Below are positions 10,171 to 20,567 of a DNA stretch of 48,807 bases, in pieces (position 1 is the first letter of the stretch; the number at the start of each line of letters is the position of its first letter). The notes under the pieces were generated by a model, which saw nothing but the letters and a program-made list of their open reading frames with translations, was not told the origin of the DNA and did no database searches. A program made the position numbers and the translations under genes. Location of the stretch: assembly GCA_024711295.1 (NCBI GenBank), contig JANJTB010000026.1:1-48807 (forward strand). The letters are read 5' to 3'. This stretch comes from a bacterium (GTDB lineage: Bacteria; Bacteroidota; Ignavibacteria; Kapaibacteriales; UBA2268).

Positions 10171-12636
10171 CTATTTTGCTATTAATAGTTTGTCAGCAAT
10201 ACTTCTATTATTAAATTTAACACTGTAAAAATAAGAACCGCTAGGTAAATCAATCGTTTTCCATACTATATAATTTGTGCCTTTGCTTATAGTGCCTTTG
10301 AATGCATTTGCAATGAACTGACCTGCCATGTCACTAATATTTATTTCAATTTCTTGTTGGTCTAAGCTTTCAATCTCGAATGTAGTTGATAAGTTTGCAG
10401 GGTTGGGAAAACAGCTGACTTTCAAATTACCATAATCTTTTTCATTAACAGAGGCCGCAGGATTTTTGATTGTAAAATAGTTATCGCTCATACTGAAAAT
10501 ATCAGAATTAATAAGTGATGTAATTTTAATCTTGTATTTATCACTTTCAGTAATACTTTGGCTTAATTTTGTTGCGAATGCACCTGTTAAACTTACTATC
10601 GAATCTGTCAAACTTAATACCGATTCGTCATCAAGTAAAAGTTCAATTCTAACAGCATCATTGCTGTTTTTATTCCATCTCACAAATTTCCTGAGTTCAT
10701 CTACAGTCCAAACTTCTCCGCCATTTGGTTCGATGATTTGTAAATATGATTCGCCAAGGGTAAATGACTGAACTTCACTCCACTCACCTTCGTGCAATTC
10801 GTTTTCTGATCTTACTTTCCAATAATAAGTGGTATTAGGTTCGAGATTATTCAACTCAATGAATGTTTCTTTCATATAGAGGAATGTCAGATTGTGATTA
10901 CCTGCAAAGTCCTGATTATCAGAAACCATTAGACTTGAAGTTTTGAAATAACCTTTTGGGCACCATTCAATTTTAACTTTCTCATCGTTCAATACCACTG
11001 CCTGGTTCTTTGGCATTACAAGGAATGGAGAAGATGGTTTTGTTGGTATATAAGGAACTCCGAAAACAAATTCACCAAAAGAGGTAATATTTACACTTAG
11101 TTCATTTGTTTCACTATTAAATTTGGTTTCTAACGGAATGAACATTCCGTTACCGGGACTTTCTCTATGGTAAATTATAGTTTTTTCAGGATATACAATC
11201 AAATTCAAATCTTCAATATTAAAAGTTAACTCACACTCAAAATTTTCAATACTCATTTCTTCAAGTTCAAATCTGTAAGGATAAATATTGGGTGAAGGTC
11301 CTTCAAATTTTGGCGACATAGGAGCGTAATCATATTTTGTTACGGTAAGTGTGTTATACATAAATCCAGCCATCTTTGAGAATACAACTTTAACGCCAGT
11401 TTTATTTGTTCCTACATCGAATCTGTAAGTATTAAGTGGTAGTAATTCATCACGGAAAACTCTTGAAGATTCTTTGCCAATTGGATAAGGAAATTTTAAT
11501 GCTTTGAAAGCTGTAATAGTTTTAGGTAATGCCATCTCAAATTCAACTTTTCCATCAGGATTGACTTCTGTAATATCAATCTTAGTTGGATTGTTTGCGG
11601 TGTTACCCCATCCAATTATAGTGTTTCCATTACTTAGTCTTTGCACAGAAGCGTTACTTTCTGCAAAAACGTTAACAGTCGGAACATATTCCCATACTTT
11701 AGTAGCTATCATGTTCTGTTCGTCAATTTGATACTCTACGGCTCTTGAGAAAGGTGGTTCGTGCTGATCACCATTATCAAACAAAGTAATATTACCATTT
11801 GGAAGTATTCTGATGTCATGTTGCAACGAGAAATAGATTGGAGATTGCTTATCATCTTCATTAACAACAGTAAATTGATTATATTTACCGCCAAACCGCC
11901 ACATAATTTCACCAGTAGAACGATTTACTTTTGTTATCTCTGATAATAACCGATTACAGACATAAAAGTTACCATCTTTATCCACCGCAACTGAATTAAA
12001 ATTAGAATAAAGTGTAATAATATTCAAAAAATCATTAATTGGCTGATAAGTATCTTCGATATTTATATAATCCCAACTACGCCATTGAAAAACTACATTT
12101 TTATTAGCATCCATTTCTATCAAAGCTGCTCCTGCAACAATCGCATTAGGATTACCATTTTCTACAACCTTAGACATATCCACAGGGTATGAAGAAAATG
12201 AGCTGAAAAGGTAATGACCGTTAGGTAGAATTTCAGAAACATGGGGTGCCGGAACAAAACCATTGGCACCTGTGATTGAATCAATAATGGTTAGATTCGT
12301 ATCAGCAATATAATAAGTTGCCTCACTATAAGCTTTGAAATACCCTTTTTTAACAGTGTTGTAAGTAATGAGGCCATTGGATTGAACGGCAAAATTAGAT
12401 GTTTGACCTGTTACAGGTTTAAATTTCAAAACATTAGCAGCACTATCAGTTATAACCAAATAATTCCCAAATCCTGTACCTCTTGTAACAAACATCATAT
12501 TACCGGGTGCTGGCTTATCTAGTGTTTTAATTTCAAATGGTGGAAAATTAGCCGGAAGCTCTACCGATACCAAATTTGCTGTAAATAATCCCGCGAGTAT
12601 ATATATTAGTATAAATATTTTCAAATTTCTCTCCAT
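10171..12636 (-). CDS. Arylsulfotransferase-like surface protein with FN3 domain and T9SS tail
   Basis: An 821-residue paralogue of the next gene, 7 bp downstream. The signal peptide is at about 1-24. The ASST-like module is at about 30-535, with the signature QHDIRILPNGNITLFDNGDQ and repeated 'NGN/DGN' turns. One FN3 domain (about 540-635) ends NTTYYWKVRSENELHEGEWS. It is followed by a domain starting IIEPNGGEVWTVDE, typical of Kre9/KNH-like surface modules. The final ~80 residues are a T9SS sorting domain (VSCFPNPANLSTTFEIES). GGAG lies about 6 bases upstream of the ATG at 12636. It is the first gene of a two-gene operon. The ASST family match is good; the substrate is unknown. Confidence 0.85.
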   Translation of the reverse strand: MERNLKIFILIYILAGLFTANLVSVELPANFPPFEIKTLDKPAPGNMMFVTRGTGFGNYLVITDSAANVLKFKPVTGQTSNFAVQSNGLITYNTVKKGYFKAYSEATYYIADTNLTIIDSITGANGFVPAPHVSEILPNGHYLFSSFSSYPVDMSKVVENGNPNAIVAGAALIEMDANKNVVFQWRSWDYINIEDTYQPINDFLNIITLYSNFNSVAVDKDGNFYVCNRLLSEITKVNRSTGEIMWRFGGKYNQFTVVNEDDKQSPIYFSLQHDIRILPNGNITLFDNGDQHEPPFSRAVEYQIDEQNMIATKVWEYVPTVNVFAESNASVQRLSNGNTIIGWGNTANNPTKIDITEVNPDGKVEFEMALPKTITAFKALKFPYPIGKESSRVFRDELLPLNTYRFDVGTNKTGVKVVFSKMAGFMYNTLTVTKYDYAPMSPKFEGPSPNIYPYRFELEEMSIENFECELTFNIEDLNLIVYPEKTIIYHRESPGNGMFIPLETKFNSETNELSVNITSFGEFVFGVPYIPTKPSSPFLVMPKNQAVVLNDEKVKIEWCPKGYFKTSSLMVSDNQDFAGNHNLTFLYMKETFIELNNLEPNTTYYWKVRSENELHEGEWSEVQSFTLGESYLQIIEPNGGEVWTVDELRKFVRWNKNSNDAVRIELLLDDESVLSLTDSIVSLTGAFATKLSQSITESDKYKIKITSLINSDIFSMSDNYFTIKNPAASVNEKDYGNLKVSCFPNPANLSTTFEIESLDQQEIEINISDMAGQFIANAFKGTISKGTNYIVWKTIDLPSGSYFYSVKFNNRSIADKLLIAK

Positions 12637-13269
12637 AAATGCTCCAAAAAAAACTTTTTTTAACTGAGTTATTTTGTTAAATGAAAATTAGTAAATTATT
12701 TTTTAATATCCAAGTAATTTTTTATTTTTTCCATATTTTTTTTAATTATATTATAAATCAACAATTTAGCTTACATTCTATATTATTAATTTTTATTCAT
12801 CATTTTATTTTAGGTAGCTATTTGATTGTTATTATGAATTGAAAATGAAATTAATGAATAATATTTACGGTTGATATATACATCACATATTATTGGCAAT
12901 AAATCAATATTTGTAACATAATATTATCAATTGTTGAATTTATCAAATTTATTTTCAATATACTAATATCTTTGTTATTTAATTTATTTTCATATAGTTA
13001 TAGAATAGTAACAATTTGTATTAGCTCCCAATTTTTAAATTATAATGTGATAATATTAATTTCAGTGTACTTTATCTGATTTGATTTAAAAACACAATTT
13101 GATGATTTTTTTTTAATTTTTCTAATCGCTATTTATTAAAAGATTAATAAAAAAATCAGAATATTTATCTCAAAACATTCATTTTTTGATTTTTTATTTT
13201 GTATTAGAAAAAAAATAATGTTAAGTTTAATTTTTTGTATTTTCAAATTTATTAAAGGAATTTCAATAT
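12637..13269. other. Long AT-rich gap between divergent secreted-protein genes
   Basis: 633 bp made almost wholly of A and T, between the divergent starts of the arylsulfotransferase-like operon and the BNR-repeat gene. I see no RNA gene, no repeat array and no coding frame. It must hold two promoters and may carry curved, protein-binding DNA. AAAGGA just before 13270 is the ribosome site of the plus-strand gene. Confidence 0.55.
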
Positions 13270-16200
13270 ATGTTTTTGAGATACTTCGTGATTATATCTA
13301 TTTTACTAAGTACTGTTACCTTAATGTCACAGACATCTAAAGATGGAAGCAAAGAATCCGTTTCAAAAGTAAACTCATCAATATTAAACGGTTTAAAGTT
13401 TCGCAATATAGGTCCTGCAATTACTTCGGGAAGAATTTCCGATATAGCAGTTAATCCTACCAATAAGTCCGAATTTTACTTAGCCATAGCATCAGGAAAT
13501 GTGTTTAAAACAACAAACAAAGGCATTAGCTTTAAGCCGATTTTTGATTCTTATGGCTCTTACTCTATTGGCTGCATAACCATTGATCCGCATAATCCAT
13601 CTGTGATTTGGATAGGTACCGGTGAAAACAACAGCCAGCGCAGCGTAGCCTGGGGTGATGGATTATATAAATCAACCGATGGAGGCGAAAGTTTCAAAAA
13701 AGTTGGATTAGAAAAATCAGAGCATATTGCTAAGATTATTGTTGACCCTAAAGATGCAAATATAATTTATGTTGCAGCTCAAGGTCCCTTGTGGGGACCT
13801 GGTGGAGATAGAGGCCTCTATAAATCAACCGATGGCGGTAAAACATGGAATAAATCTCTTTATATTTCTGAGAACACAGGTGTTACCGACTTAGTAATGG
13901 ATCCACGTGATAACAAAGTACTTTACGCGGCATCTTACCAGCGAAGAAGGCACGTTTGGACTCTGCTTAATGGTGGACCTGAGGGCGCTATTTACAAAAC
14001 TACAGATGCCGGAACCACCTGGGAAAAAATTAATTACGGATTACCCGGAAGTGATATAGGTAGAATTGGTTTAGCGATTTCTCCTGTTAATCCTGATTTT
14101 GTTTATGCCCTAGTAGAAGCCGAAGATTCACAAGGTGGGTTTTATAAATCTACCAACAGAGGTGCTAAATGGGTTAAACAATTCAATTACAATTCAGCAA
14201 GTGCTCAATATTATCAAGAAATAGTTTGCGACCCTGTTCAGTTAGATAAAATTTATTCTCTTGATACTTATACAAAAGTTAGCGTTGATGGCGGTAAAAC
14301 CTGGAAAAACTTAGGACTTAAAGAAAGACACGTTGATGATCATGCAATTTATATAGACCCTGAAAACAACAATTATATAATGATTGGTGGAGATGGTGGA
14401 TTATACGAGTCTTATGATTCTGGTGAAACATGGAGATTCTTCGAAAATCTGCCAGTTACACAGTTCTACAGAATACAGGCTGATAATTCAGAGCCATTTT
14501 ATTGGGTTTATGGTGGCACTCAGGACAATAACTCACTTGGTTCACCATCGAGAACAACACATAGTGGCGGAATACTAAATCAGAATTGGATTTACCTCGT
14601 TGGGGGTGATGGATATGAACCACAGATAGACCCTACTAATCCTGATATTATTTATGCTCAATGGCAATATGGTAATATCATAAGGTATGATAAGAAGAGT
14701 GGAGAAATCACGGGTATTCAGCCTCAAGCAGAAAAGAATGAAGAGCTTAGATGGAACTGGGACACACCATTGATAATTAGTCCACATAACCCTTCGAGAT
14801 TATACGTGGCTGCCAATAAAGTTTTTATGAGTAACGACAGAGGTAATTCATGGACAAAAATCAGTGATGACCTCACAAGAATGATTGATCGTGACCAACT
14901 CAAAATCATGGATAAAATCTGGAGTCCCGAAGCAGTAGCAAAGAATCAATCTACATCATTATATGGTAATATAATTTCCTTAAACGAGTCACCGGTAAAG
15001 GAAGGTCTCATTTATGTCGGCACTGATGATGGCTTAATTCAAGTAACTGATAATAATGGAAAATCCTGGACAAAAATTGAGACATTCCCAGGGATACCTG
15101 CTAACACATACGTAAGCGACATATTTGCATCAAGACATAATGAGAACATTGTTTATGCTTGCTTTAATAATCATAAAATGGCTGATTTCAAGCCTTATAT
15201 TTTAAAAAGTAACGATAAAGGCAAAACTTGGATTTCGATCACATCAGACCTACCTGTCAACGGACCACTCTGGACAATTGAAGAAGACACTAAGAATCCG
15301 GATATTCTGTTTGTTGGCTCAGAATTTGGAGTATTCTACACTTATAATGCAGGGAAAAACTGGATACAGCTAAAAAGTGGAATTCCTACAATCTCAGTTA
15401 GAGACCTCGATATTCAAGAACGTGAGAATGACTTGGTTGTGGGTACTTTTGGAAGAGGAATTTACATACTTGATGATTATACACCCCTCCGAGATGTAAA
15501 TGAAGACCTGGCAAATAAAGATTCCCACATTTTCCCAATAAAAGATGCTTTGATGTACATTGAAGATGAATCACCAAGCAGAAGAAATGAAGGTGAAACA
15601 TTTTACAGAGGCGAAAACCATCCTCTTGGTGCTGTATTTACCTACTATTTAAAAGAAGTCCCTAAGACAAGGAAACAATTACGCAAAGAAAACGAAAAGA
15701 AACTTTCGGAATCAAACAAAGTTGCGCCATATCCAACATTTGCTGAATTAAGAGCTGAAGACTTAGAAGAGCCTGCTTACTTAATTTTTACCATTAAAAA
15801 TTCAGAAGGTGAAGTAATTCGTCGTCTGAAACATACACCTTCAACCGGAATCAACAGAATTGTTTGGGATATGAAGTATCCAAGTCTTTACCCTGTGACT
15901 GATAATACCGACCCCAACAAACATTCAGCAATGCCTGTTGTACCTGGCAGATATTCGGTTTCGATGGAAATGATTAAAGACGGTGTCACTAAAGAAATGG
16001 TAAAACCTGTTGAATTTGTCTGTAAATCTTTGAATAATCGTACTTTACCTGCGCAAGACAGCAAGGCACTAGCAGATTTTCAACAAAAAGTTATGAAGAT
16101 TGGTTCAGCAGTCGAGTCTGCTAAAAAAATATTAGCGGATTTACAGAGTAGAACTAAGCAAATGAAGATTGCATATCACAATACTAAGGTAACTGATACT

Positions 16201-16530
16201 GAAATTTTAAAATCAATTGATGAAATCCAATCAAAACTTAACGAATACTCCAGAATTCTCACAGGAGATGCTTCGATTTCGAAACGTGCTGGTAACCAAC
16301 CAATGAGCATTGATGACAGAGTAGGATATATCATTTTTACTATGTGGGCTTCGACATCAGCACCTACACAGACTAATATTGACAGTTTCAACATAGCAGC
16401 TGACAGTTTTAGTGATTTACTTAAAGGCTTAAAAAATCTTTATGACAATGATTTTAGATCTTTGGAACAAAAGATGGATAATTTAAATGCTCCTTGGACT
16501 CCGGGCAGATTTCCTGTTTGGAATAAATAG
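13270..16530 (+). CDS. Secreted BNR/VPS10-type beta-propeller protein
   Basis: A 1086-residue exported protein with a signal peptide (MFLRYFVIISILLSTVTLMS). Residues ~40-730 carry at least ten Asp-box/BNR repeats, such as LYKSTDGGESFKKVG, LYKSTDGGKTWNKS, IYKTTDAGTTWEKI, SNDRGNSWTKI and KSNDKGKTWISI, giving one or two sortilin/sialidase-like propellers. Residues ~760-1086 form a distinct C-terminal domain with beta-rich and helical parts and a long charged stretch near 800. Databases often label such proteins 'glycosyl hydrolase', but I see no glycosidase catalytic set. No T9SS tail is visible; the protein ends GRFPVWNK. AAAGGA precedes the ATG. A terminator lies 21 bp downstream, so the gene is probably transcribed alone. 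Confidence 0.85.
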   Translation: MFLRYFVIISILLSTVTLMSQTSKDGSKESVSKVNSSILNGLKFRNIGPAITSGRISDIAVNPTNKSEFYLAIASGNVFKTTNKGISFKPIFDSYGSYSIGCITIDPHNPSVIWIGTGENNSQRSVAWGDGLYKSTDGGESFKKVGLEKSEHIAKIIVDPKDANIIYVAAQGPLWGPGGDRGLYKSTDGGKTWNKSLYISENTGVTDLVMDPRDNKVLYAASYQRRRHVWTLLNGGPEGAIYKTTDAGTTWEKINYGLPGSDIGRIGLAISPVNPDFVYALVEAEDSQGGFYKSTNRGAKWVKQFNYNSASAQYYQEIVCDPVQLDKIYSLDTYTKVSVDGGKTWKNLGLKERHVDDHAIYIDPENNNYIMIGGDGGLYESYDSGETWRFFENLPVTQFYRIQADNSEPFYWVYGGTQDNNSLGSPSRTTHSGGILNQNWIYLVGGDGYEPQIDPTNPDIIYAQWQYGNIIRYDKKSGEITGIQPQAEKNEELRWNWDTPLIISPHNPSRLYVAANKVFMSNDRGNSWTKISDDLTRMIDRDQLKIMDKIWSPEAVAKNQSTSLYGNIISLNESPVKEGLIYVGTDDGLIQVTDNNGKSWTKIETFPGIPANTYVSDIFASRHNENIVYACFNNHKMADFKPYILKSNDKGKTWISITSDLPVNGPLWTIEEDTKNPDILFVGSEFGVFYTYNAGKNWIQLKSGIPTISVRDLDIQERENDLVVGTFGRGIYILDDYTPLRDVNEDLANKDSHIFPIKDALMYIEDESPSRRNEGETFYRGENHPLGAVFTYYLKEVPKTRKQLRKENEKKLSESNKVAPYPTFAELRAEDLEEPAYLIFTIKNSEGEVIRRLKHTPSTGINRIVWDMKYPSLYPVTDNTDPNKHSAMPVVPGRYSVSMEMIKDGVTKEMVKPVEFVCKSLNNRTLPAQDSKALADFQQKVMKIGSAVESAKKILADLQSRTKQMKIAYHNTKVTDTEILKSIDEIQSKLNEYSRILTGDASISKRAGNQPMSIDDRVGYIIFTMWASTSAPTQTNIDSFNIAADSFSDLLKGLKNLYDNDFRSLEQKMDNLNAPWTPGRFPVWNK

Positions 16531-16551
16531 GATATAATAATACAACCCAAT

Positions 16552-16592
16552 ACTAACCCTCTGCAACTTTAGGTTCAGGGGGTTAGTTTTTT
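16552..16592 (+). terminator. Rho-independent terminator after the BNR gene
   Basis: A 12-bp stem, ACTAACCCTCTG / CAGGGGGTTAGT, with one wobble pair and a 12-nt loop, followed by TTTTTT. It starts 21 bp after the stop at 16530. Confidence 0.9.
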
Positions 16593-16648
16593 ATTTAATA
16601 GTGGTTTATAAGAAATATGAAAACTATGTAATAATAAGGTTGCATAAT

Positions 16649-16679
16649 TTTGTAATTATAATAATTTAAATTACTTTTG
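16649..16679 (+). promoter_or_regulatory. Bacteroidota-type promoter of glyA
   Basis: TTTG at 16649-16652, a 19-nt spacer and TACTTTTG at 16672-16679. This fits the TTTG / TAnnTTTG consensus of the primary sigma factor in Bacteroidota. The glyA ATG is 60 bp further on, at 16740. Confidence 0.7.
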
Positions 16680-16739
16680 AATAAGAGTATAAATACACTT
16701 TATGCAAATATTTTGAGAATTAAAACTTAGGTAATAATT

Positions 16740-18035
16740 ATGTACGAAATAGTTAAAGCAAATGACCCCGAACTATACGACGTTCTGATGAAAGAGCGTT
16801 CAAGACAGCATGAAAAGATTGAATTAATTGCAAGTGAAAACTTTACATCAGATGTAGTAATGGAGGCACAGGGTTCGGTACTTACAAACAAATATGCAGA
16901 AGGATACCCTGGCAAACGTTATTATGGCGGTTGCGAATGGGTTGATGTTGCAGAGGATATTGCCAGAGACAGGTTAAAGCAATTATTCGGTGCAGAATAT
17001 GTCAATGTCCAGCCACATAGCGGCAGCAACGCCAATCTTGCAGTTTACTTTACATTTATTAAACCCGGTGATACAGTTATGGGCTTAAGTTTAGCTCATG
17101 GTGGCCATCTTACTCATGGTTCGCCGGTCAACTTTTCCGGAAGATTGTATAATTTTATACCTTACGAATTAGATCCCGCGACTGGTTTGATTGATTATGA
17201 CAAAGCTGCTGAGCTTGCCAAACAGCACAAACCGAAACTAATCACCGTCGGTGCATCAGCTTATCCCAGGGATATTGATTTTGCTAAATTCAGACAGATC
17301 GCAGATTCAGTCGGTGCATTCCTTTTTGCAGATATTGCACATCCCGCTGGATTAATTGCAAAAGGTAAATTAACAAATCCATTACCCTATTGTGATATTG
17401 TTGCTTCGACTACACACAAAACATTACGTGGACCCCGTGGTGGTATAATTATGACACACAAAGATTATGACAACCCATTTGGTTTGGTTGCTCCAAAATC
17501 AGGAAGAGTAAAGAAAATTAGTGAAGTTTTGGACTCAATGGTTATGCCTGGTGTTCAGGGTGGTCCTCTTATGCATGTTATTGCAGCAAAAGCTGTAGCT
17601 TTTGGCGAGTGTCTGTCAGATGAATTTGACAGATACACTACCCAAGTAATTAAAAACGCCAAAGCTTTTGCTCAAGCTCTGACTGATAAAGGCTATGATT
17701 TAGTTAGTGGCGGTACTGACAACCACCTTATGTTGGTTGATCTTCGTAATAAAGGTGTTACCGGAAAGCAAGCAGAGAATGCTCTTGATGAGTCAGGTAT
17801 CACATGTAATAAGAATGCCGTTCCGAATGACACTCAACCACCATTGGTAACTTCCGGTATCCGACTCGGCACACCTGCAATGACTTCAAGAGGGTTTAGG
17901 GAAGACGACTTCAAATACGTTGCTGAATTAATAGATAAAGTGATTACTAATATTGACAACAAATCTCTTCATGCAGAAATTACTGAAGAAGTTAAACGCT
18001 ATACATCAAAATTCCCGCTACATCAGAAAATGTAA
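16740..18035 (+). CDS. glyA: Serine hydroxymethyltransferase
   Basis: A cytosolic PLP enzyme that interconverts serine plus tetrahydrofolate with glycine plus 5,10-methylene-tetrahydrofolate, the main one-carbon source. The 431-residue length is normal. Visible hallmarks are [38 protein letters not shown] and the PLP-lysine motif [13 protein letters not shown] with Lys227. The C-terminal [14 protein letters not shown] is also intact. AGGT precedes the ATG, and a good promoter lies at 16649-16679. It is flanked by terminators on both sides, so it is a single-gene unit. Confidence 0.98.
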   Translation: MYEIVKANDPELYDVLMKERSRQHEKIELIASENFTSDVVMEAQGSVLTNKYAEGYPGKRYYGGCEWVDVAEDIARDRLKQLFGAEYVNVQPHSGSNANLAVYFTFIKPGDTVMGLSLAHGGHLTHGSPVNFSGRLYNFIPYELDPATGLIDYDKAAELAKQHKPKLITVGASAYPRDIDFAKFRQIADSVGAFLFADIAHPAGLIAKGKLTNPLPYCDIVASTTHKTLRGPRGGIIMTHKDYDNPFGLVAPKSGRVKKISEVLDSMVMPGVQGGPLMHVIAAKAVAFGECLSDEFDRYTTQVIKNAKAFAQALTDKGYDLVSGGTDNHLMLVDLRNKGVTGKQAENALDESGITCNKNAVPNDTQPPLVTSGIRLGTPAMTSRGFREDDFKYVAELIDKVITNIDNKSLHAEITEEVKRYTSKFPLHQKM

Positions 18036-18052
18036 ATTAAATCAAAAATCAT

Positions 18053-18083
18053 TACTCCCGATGCTCATTAAACATCGGGAGTA
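18053..18083. terminator. Bidirectional terminator between glyA and the OmpA gene
   Basis: A perfect 11-bp stem, TACTCCCGATG / CATCGGGAGTA, with a 9-nt loop. On the minus strand a T-rich tail (ATGATTTTTGATTT) follows. It lies 17 bp past the glyA stop and 15 bp past the stop of the convergent OmpA gene. Confidence 0.75.
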
Positions 18084-18098
18084 TGAACAAAATGTCAA

Positions 18099-20222
18099 TT
18101 ATCTGTCACATTCCTTAATTACTTCTATACAAATTCTATCATTGATGTTCTTAATAATTTCCAATTCTTCTTTGCTCATACTACTATTTTTTGAATTCAA
18201 TGACTTGATGGGCTGACTCTTACCATAACCTATAGCACCATTAATAGCACTTTGCCCAATTCCCTGTTCCATAAGCCATGTTTTTACTTTATTAACTCTT
18301 TTTTGTGTTAAAGATTGGCTCCTTTTTGAGTTTAAATCACCAAAATAATGGCTTTCGAGTCTTATCTGAATACCATTACATTGGCTGATATAATCAAGTA
18401 ATTTTGTTAGTCCGACAATTGTGGAATGATTATCAAAGTCGAAATCATCTTTATCCGAAATGAATTTAATATCATTAAAAATAATTTTTGTTCCTTTGTC
18501 AGGTAAAGGCGGGCAACCGTTCTTTGTGGTGTCAAGATTGGCAGTACCTGCAAATAATGGACAAGCATCCAAACCATCAATAATTGAGTCCTTGTCTGTG
18601 TCACTATCCATGGGGTTAGTTCTTGTGTCATTGATTTCTTTTCCATCAAATAACATATCATTATCAGTATCAGATTTGTTAGGATTTGTGTGATAAACAA
18701 AAATCTCATCATAGTCAGAGAGCCCGTCGCTATCACTATCAACTAATACAGGGTTTGATTTATATCTGTTTACTTCTTCCCCATCAGAGATTTTATCTCC
18801 ATCAGTATCTTCAACCAAAGGATTTGAATTATAGATATTAATTTCAACCCCATCATTCAAACCATCAGAGTCAGTATCCGCCAATAAAGGATTTGTTTTG
18901 AATTTATTTACTTCATCACCATCAGTTAGGCCATCTTGGTCAGTATCAGGGAATAGAGGATCCGTTTTAAAATTATGTATCTCTTCACCGTCAGAAAGTC
19001 CATCTCCGTCACTGTCTTCCAAAGCAGGATTAGTTTTATACTTATTTACCTCACTACCATCTGCAAGCCCGTCTTTGTCAGTATCTTTAAGCTTGGGATT
19101 GGTCAAATATTTCAATACCTCCTCCCCATCACTCAATCCATCATTATCAGAATCATGCTTAAGAGGGTCAGTAGAATATTTGTTAACTTCATCACCGTCA
19201 TTCAAACCGTCAATATCTGAATCAGCCAAATTAGGATTTGTTTTTCTTGCAATTTCTTCGCCATCACCAAGACCATCTTTGTCTGAATCAAATCTTACTG
19301 GTGATGTCTTATAGGTAAAGATTTCATCATAATCTGTTAAGTTGTCATTATCAGAATCAGGTTTAGTTGGATTAGTTGTATAAACATGTACTTCTTCTCC
19401 ATCTTTTAATCCATCTCCATCAGTATCAGGGATGTTGGGATTACTTCCATACTTCTTCTCAAGTGAATTTGATAAACCATCATTATCATAATCCGGGGAT
19501 CCAAAGATATAATAAGAAAGACCTAAACCCACATTAACTAAATAGTCATTATCAGAGTTTGCACGTATGTCTGTTCGACCAACGTTACCATTGCTGCCTG
19601 ATAAATCATCGAAGTAATCTGTAAATAAATAGCTGAATTTCACTTTACCGTTCAGAACAAAACTGTCGTTGATGTAGTATTCAAAACCTACACCAAGAGG
19701 TATATAAAGTGATTTATTTTCATAAATTCCATCTTTATTATTTGGAAGCTTAACTCCTTCGTCGAAACCTAAAGTTTTGGGGTCATATTCTATTAATCCT
19801 ATTCCCGAAAAAAATGTAGGCACAAATTTAAGATAAGGAAATGGATTAAATGATAAAGTCAATTCAATATTAGAGTTATAAGAATTGAACTTATTTGGTA
19901 TTTCAATTTCAGTACCTGAAAATTTATTGCCAAATACAACTCCTTCACCAAAATATCCATTATATTTGTTGAGTTGTTCAGAACTAATATTCCATTGACT
20001 TAAATTTACCGAATAAGATAAATTTGCTGAAAAAGTTGATAGTATATTGTAACGTGCAAATAATTCACCACCCGGACTGATGTAGTTATTCTCAAATTCT
20101 CCGTAATATTGATTTACACCGGCAAAAAAGCCAATTGCAAATCTGTTTGATTCACTCTGAGATAACACTTCGTAACGGCCTAAGCAAAGACCAATTGCAA
20201 GTAAAGCAATAAATCTGAACAT
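18099..20222 (-). CDS. OmpA-family outer-membrane protein with TSP3 calcium-binding repeats
   Basis: A 707-residue protein; numbers here count from the upstream GTG at 20225, one residue earlier. The signal peptide (about 1-22) is followed by an outer-membrane beta-barrel (about 28-243). Fourteen thrombospondin type-3 repeats (about 245-556) follow, mostly 23 residues with the core D(S/T)DxDGLxDGxE, where the Asp side chains bind calcium. The C-terminal OmpA domain (about 580-705) should bind peptidoglycan; it has KFISDKDDFDFDN and SLTQKRVNKVKTWLMEQGI. The start is set at the ATG 20222 because TCAGGAAA precedes it. The protein probably links outer membrane and wall. It is a monocistron with a terminator downstream. 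Confidence 0.9.
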   Translation of the reverse strand: MFRFIALLAIGLCLGRYEVLSQSESNRFAIGFFAGVNQYYGEFENNYISPGGELFARYNILSTFSANLSYSVNLSQWNISSEQLNKYNGYFGEGVVFGNKFSGTEIEIPNKFNSYNSNIELTLSFNPFPYLKFVPTFFSGIGLIEYDPKTLGFDEGVKLPNNKDGIYENKSLYIPLGVGFEYYINDSFVLNGKVKFSYLFTDYFDDLSGSNGNVGRTDIRANSDNDYLVNVGLGLSYYIFGSPDYDNDGLSNSLEKKYGSNPNIPDTDGDGLKDGEEVHVYTTNPTKPDSDNDNLTDYDEIFTYKTSPVRFDSDKDGLGDGEEIARKTNPNLADSDIDGLNDGDEVNKYSTDPLKHDSDNDGLSDGEEVLKYLTNPKLKDTDKDGLADGSEVNKYKTNPALEDSDGDGLSDGEEIHNFKTDPLFPDTDQDGLTDGDEVNKFKTNPLLADTDSDGLNDGVEINIYNSNPLVEDTDGDKISDGEEVNRYKSNPVLVDSDSDGLSDYDEIFVYHTNPNKSDTDNDMLFDGKEINDTRTNPMDSDTDKDSIIDGLDACPLFAGTANLDTTKNGCPPLPDKGTKIIFNDIKFISDKDDFDFDNHSTIVGLTKLLDYISQCNGIQIRLESHYFGDLNSKRSQSLTQKRVNKVKTWLMEQGIGQSAINGAIGYGKSQPIKSLNSKNSSMSKEELEIIKNINDRICIEVIKECDR
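18558..19493 (-). repeat. Tandem 69-bp repeats encoding TSP3 units
   Basis: Fourteen in-frame units, mostly 69 bp (one is 66 bp), inside the OmpA-family gene. They diverge in third positions but keep the Asp/Gly framework. The direct repeats are coding and are not a CRISPR array. Confidence 0.85.
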
Positions 20223-20225
20223 CAC

Positions 20226-20460
20226 ATTTCCTGATAATGTCTATTTACATTCCAAAAAACGTATTATCTACTTTTTATTATAACTTTACGAATGATGAGC
20301 AGTTTATTTCTTAAAATCAGAGCACTTTTGAGAATTTTGATACAAGTTTTTCGCCTTTCATTTTATGTTAAGAGTAGCATAATTGAAAGAATATTACTTT
20401 TTTTTGATTAATTTTGTAAATATTACAAAAGGTTTGCTAGTGGTAGAGAATAATTGGTAG
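20226..20460. other. Intergenic region upstream of the OmpA gene
   Basis: About 235 bp of AT-rich DNA that should carry the minus-strand OmpA promoter. I found no RNA gene or coding frame. The hairpin repeat described separately begins at 20461. Confidence 0.4.
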
Positions 20461-20551
20461 ACCAGAATCAGAACAATTAGTTGCAAAACAAAAAATAGAG
20501 ATTTTGGGCTTTTCATAAAAATTAGTTAAGCCCTTTGGGCGAAGGGCTTTT
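20461..20551. repeat. Hairpin repeat, copy 1 (flanks the toxin-antitoxin unit)
   Basis: About 90 bp related to the sequence at 21213-21310. Shared blocks in order are CAGAACAATT, GCAAAACAAAA, TTGGGCTTTTCATAAAAA and a hairpin with arms AGCCCTT / AAGGGCT. In this copy the stem is AAGCCCTT (20528-20535) / AAGGGCTT (20542-20549). It lies 17 bp beyond the toxin stop and probably acts as its transcription terminator. Confidence 0.7.
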
Positions 20552-20567
20552 GTAATATACTCTTATT

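Noticed and set aside
12637..13269. Hidden RNA gene or small gene in the 633-bp AT-rich gap
   Set aside because: No stable hairpin, tRNA-like pattern or ribosome-site-led frame could be found.
18898..19314. Long plus-strand open frame rich in Ser and Pro, opposite the OmpA gene
   Set aside because: It is an antisense shadow of the TSP3 repeats; no ribosome site or independent domain is seen.
18558..19493. Regular 69-bp repeats that might suggest a CRISPR array
   Set aside because: The units are in-frame coding repeats for calcium-binding motifs with no constant repeat and unique spacer structure, and no cas genes are present.
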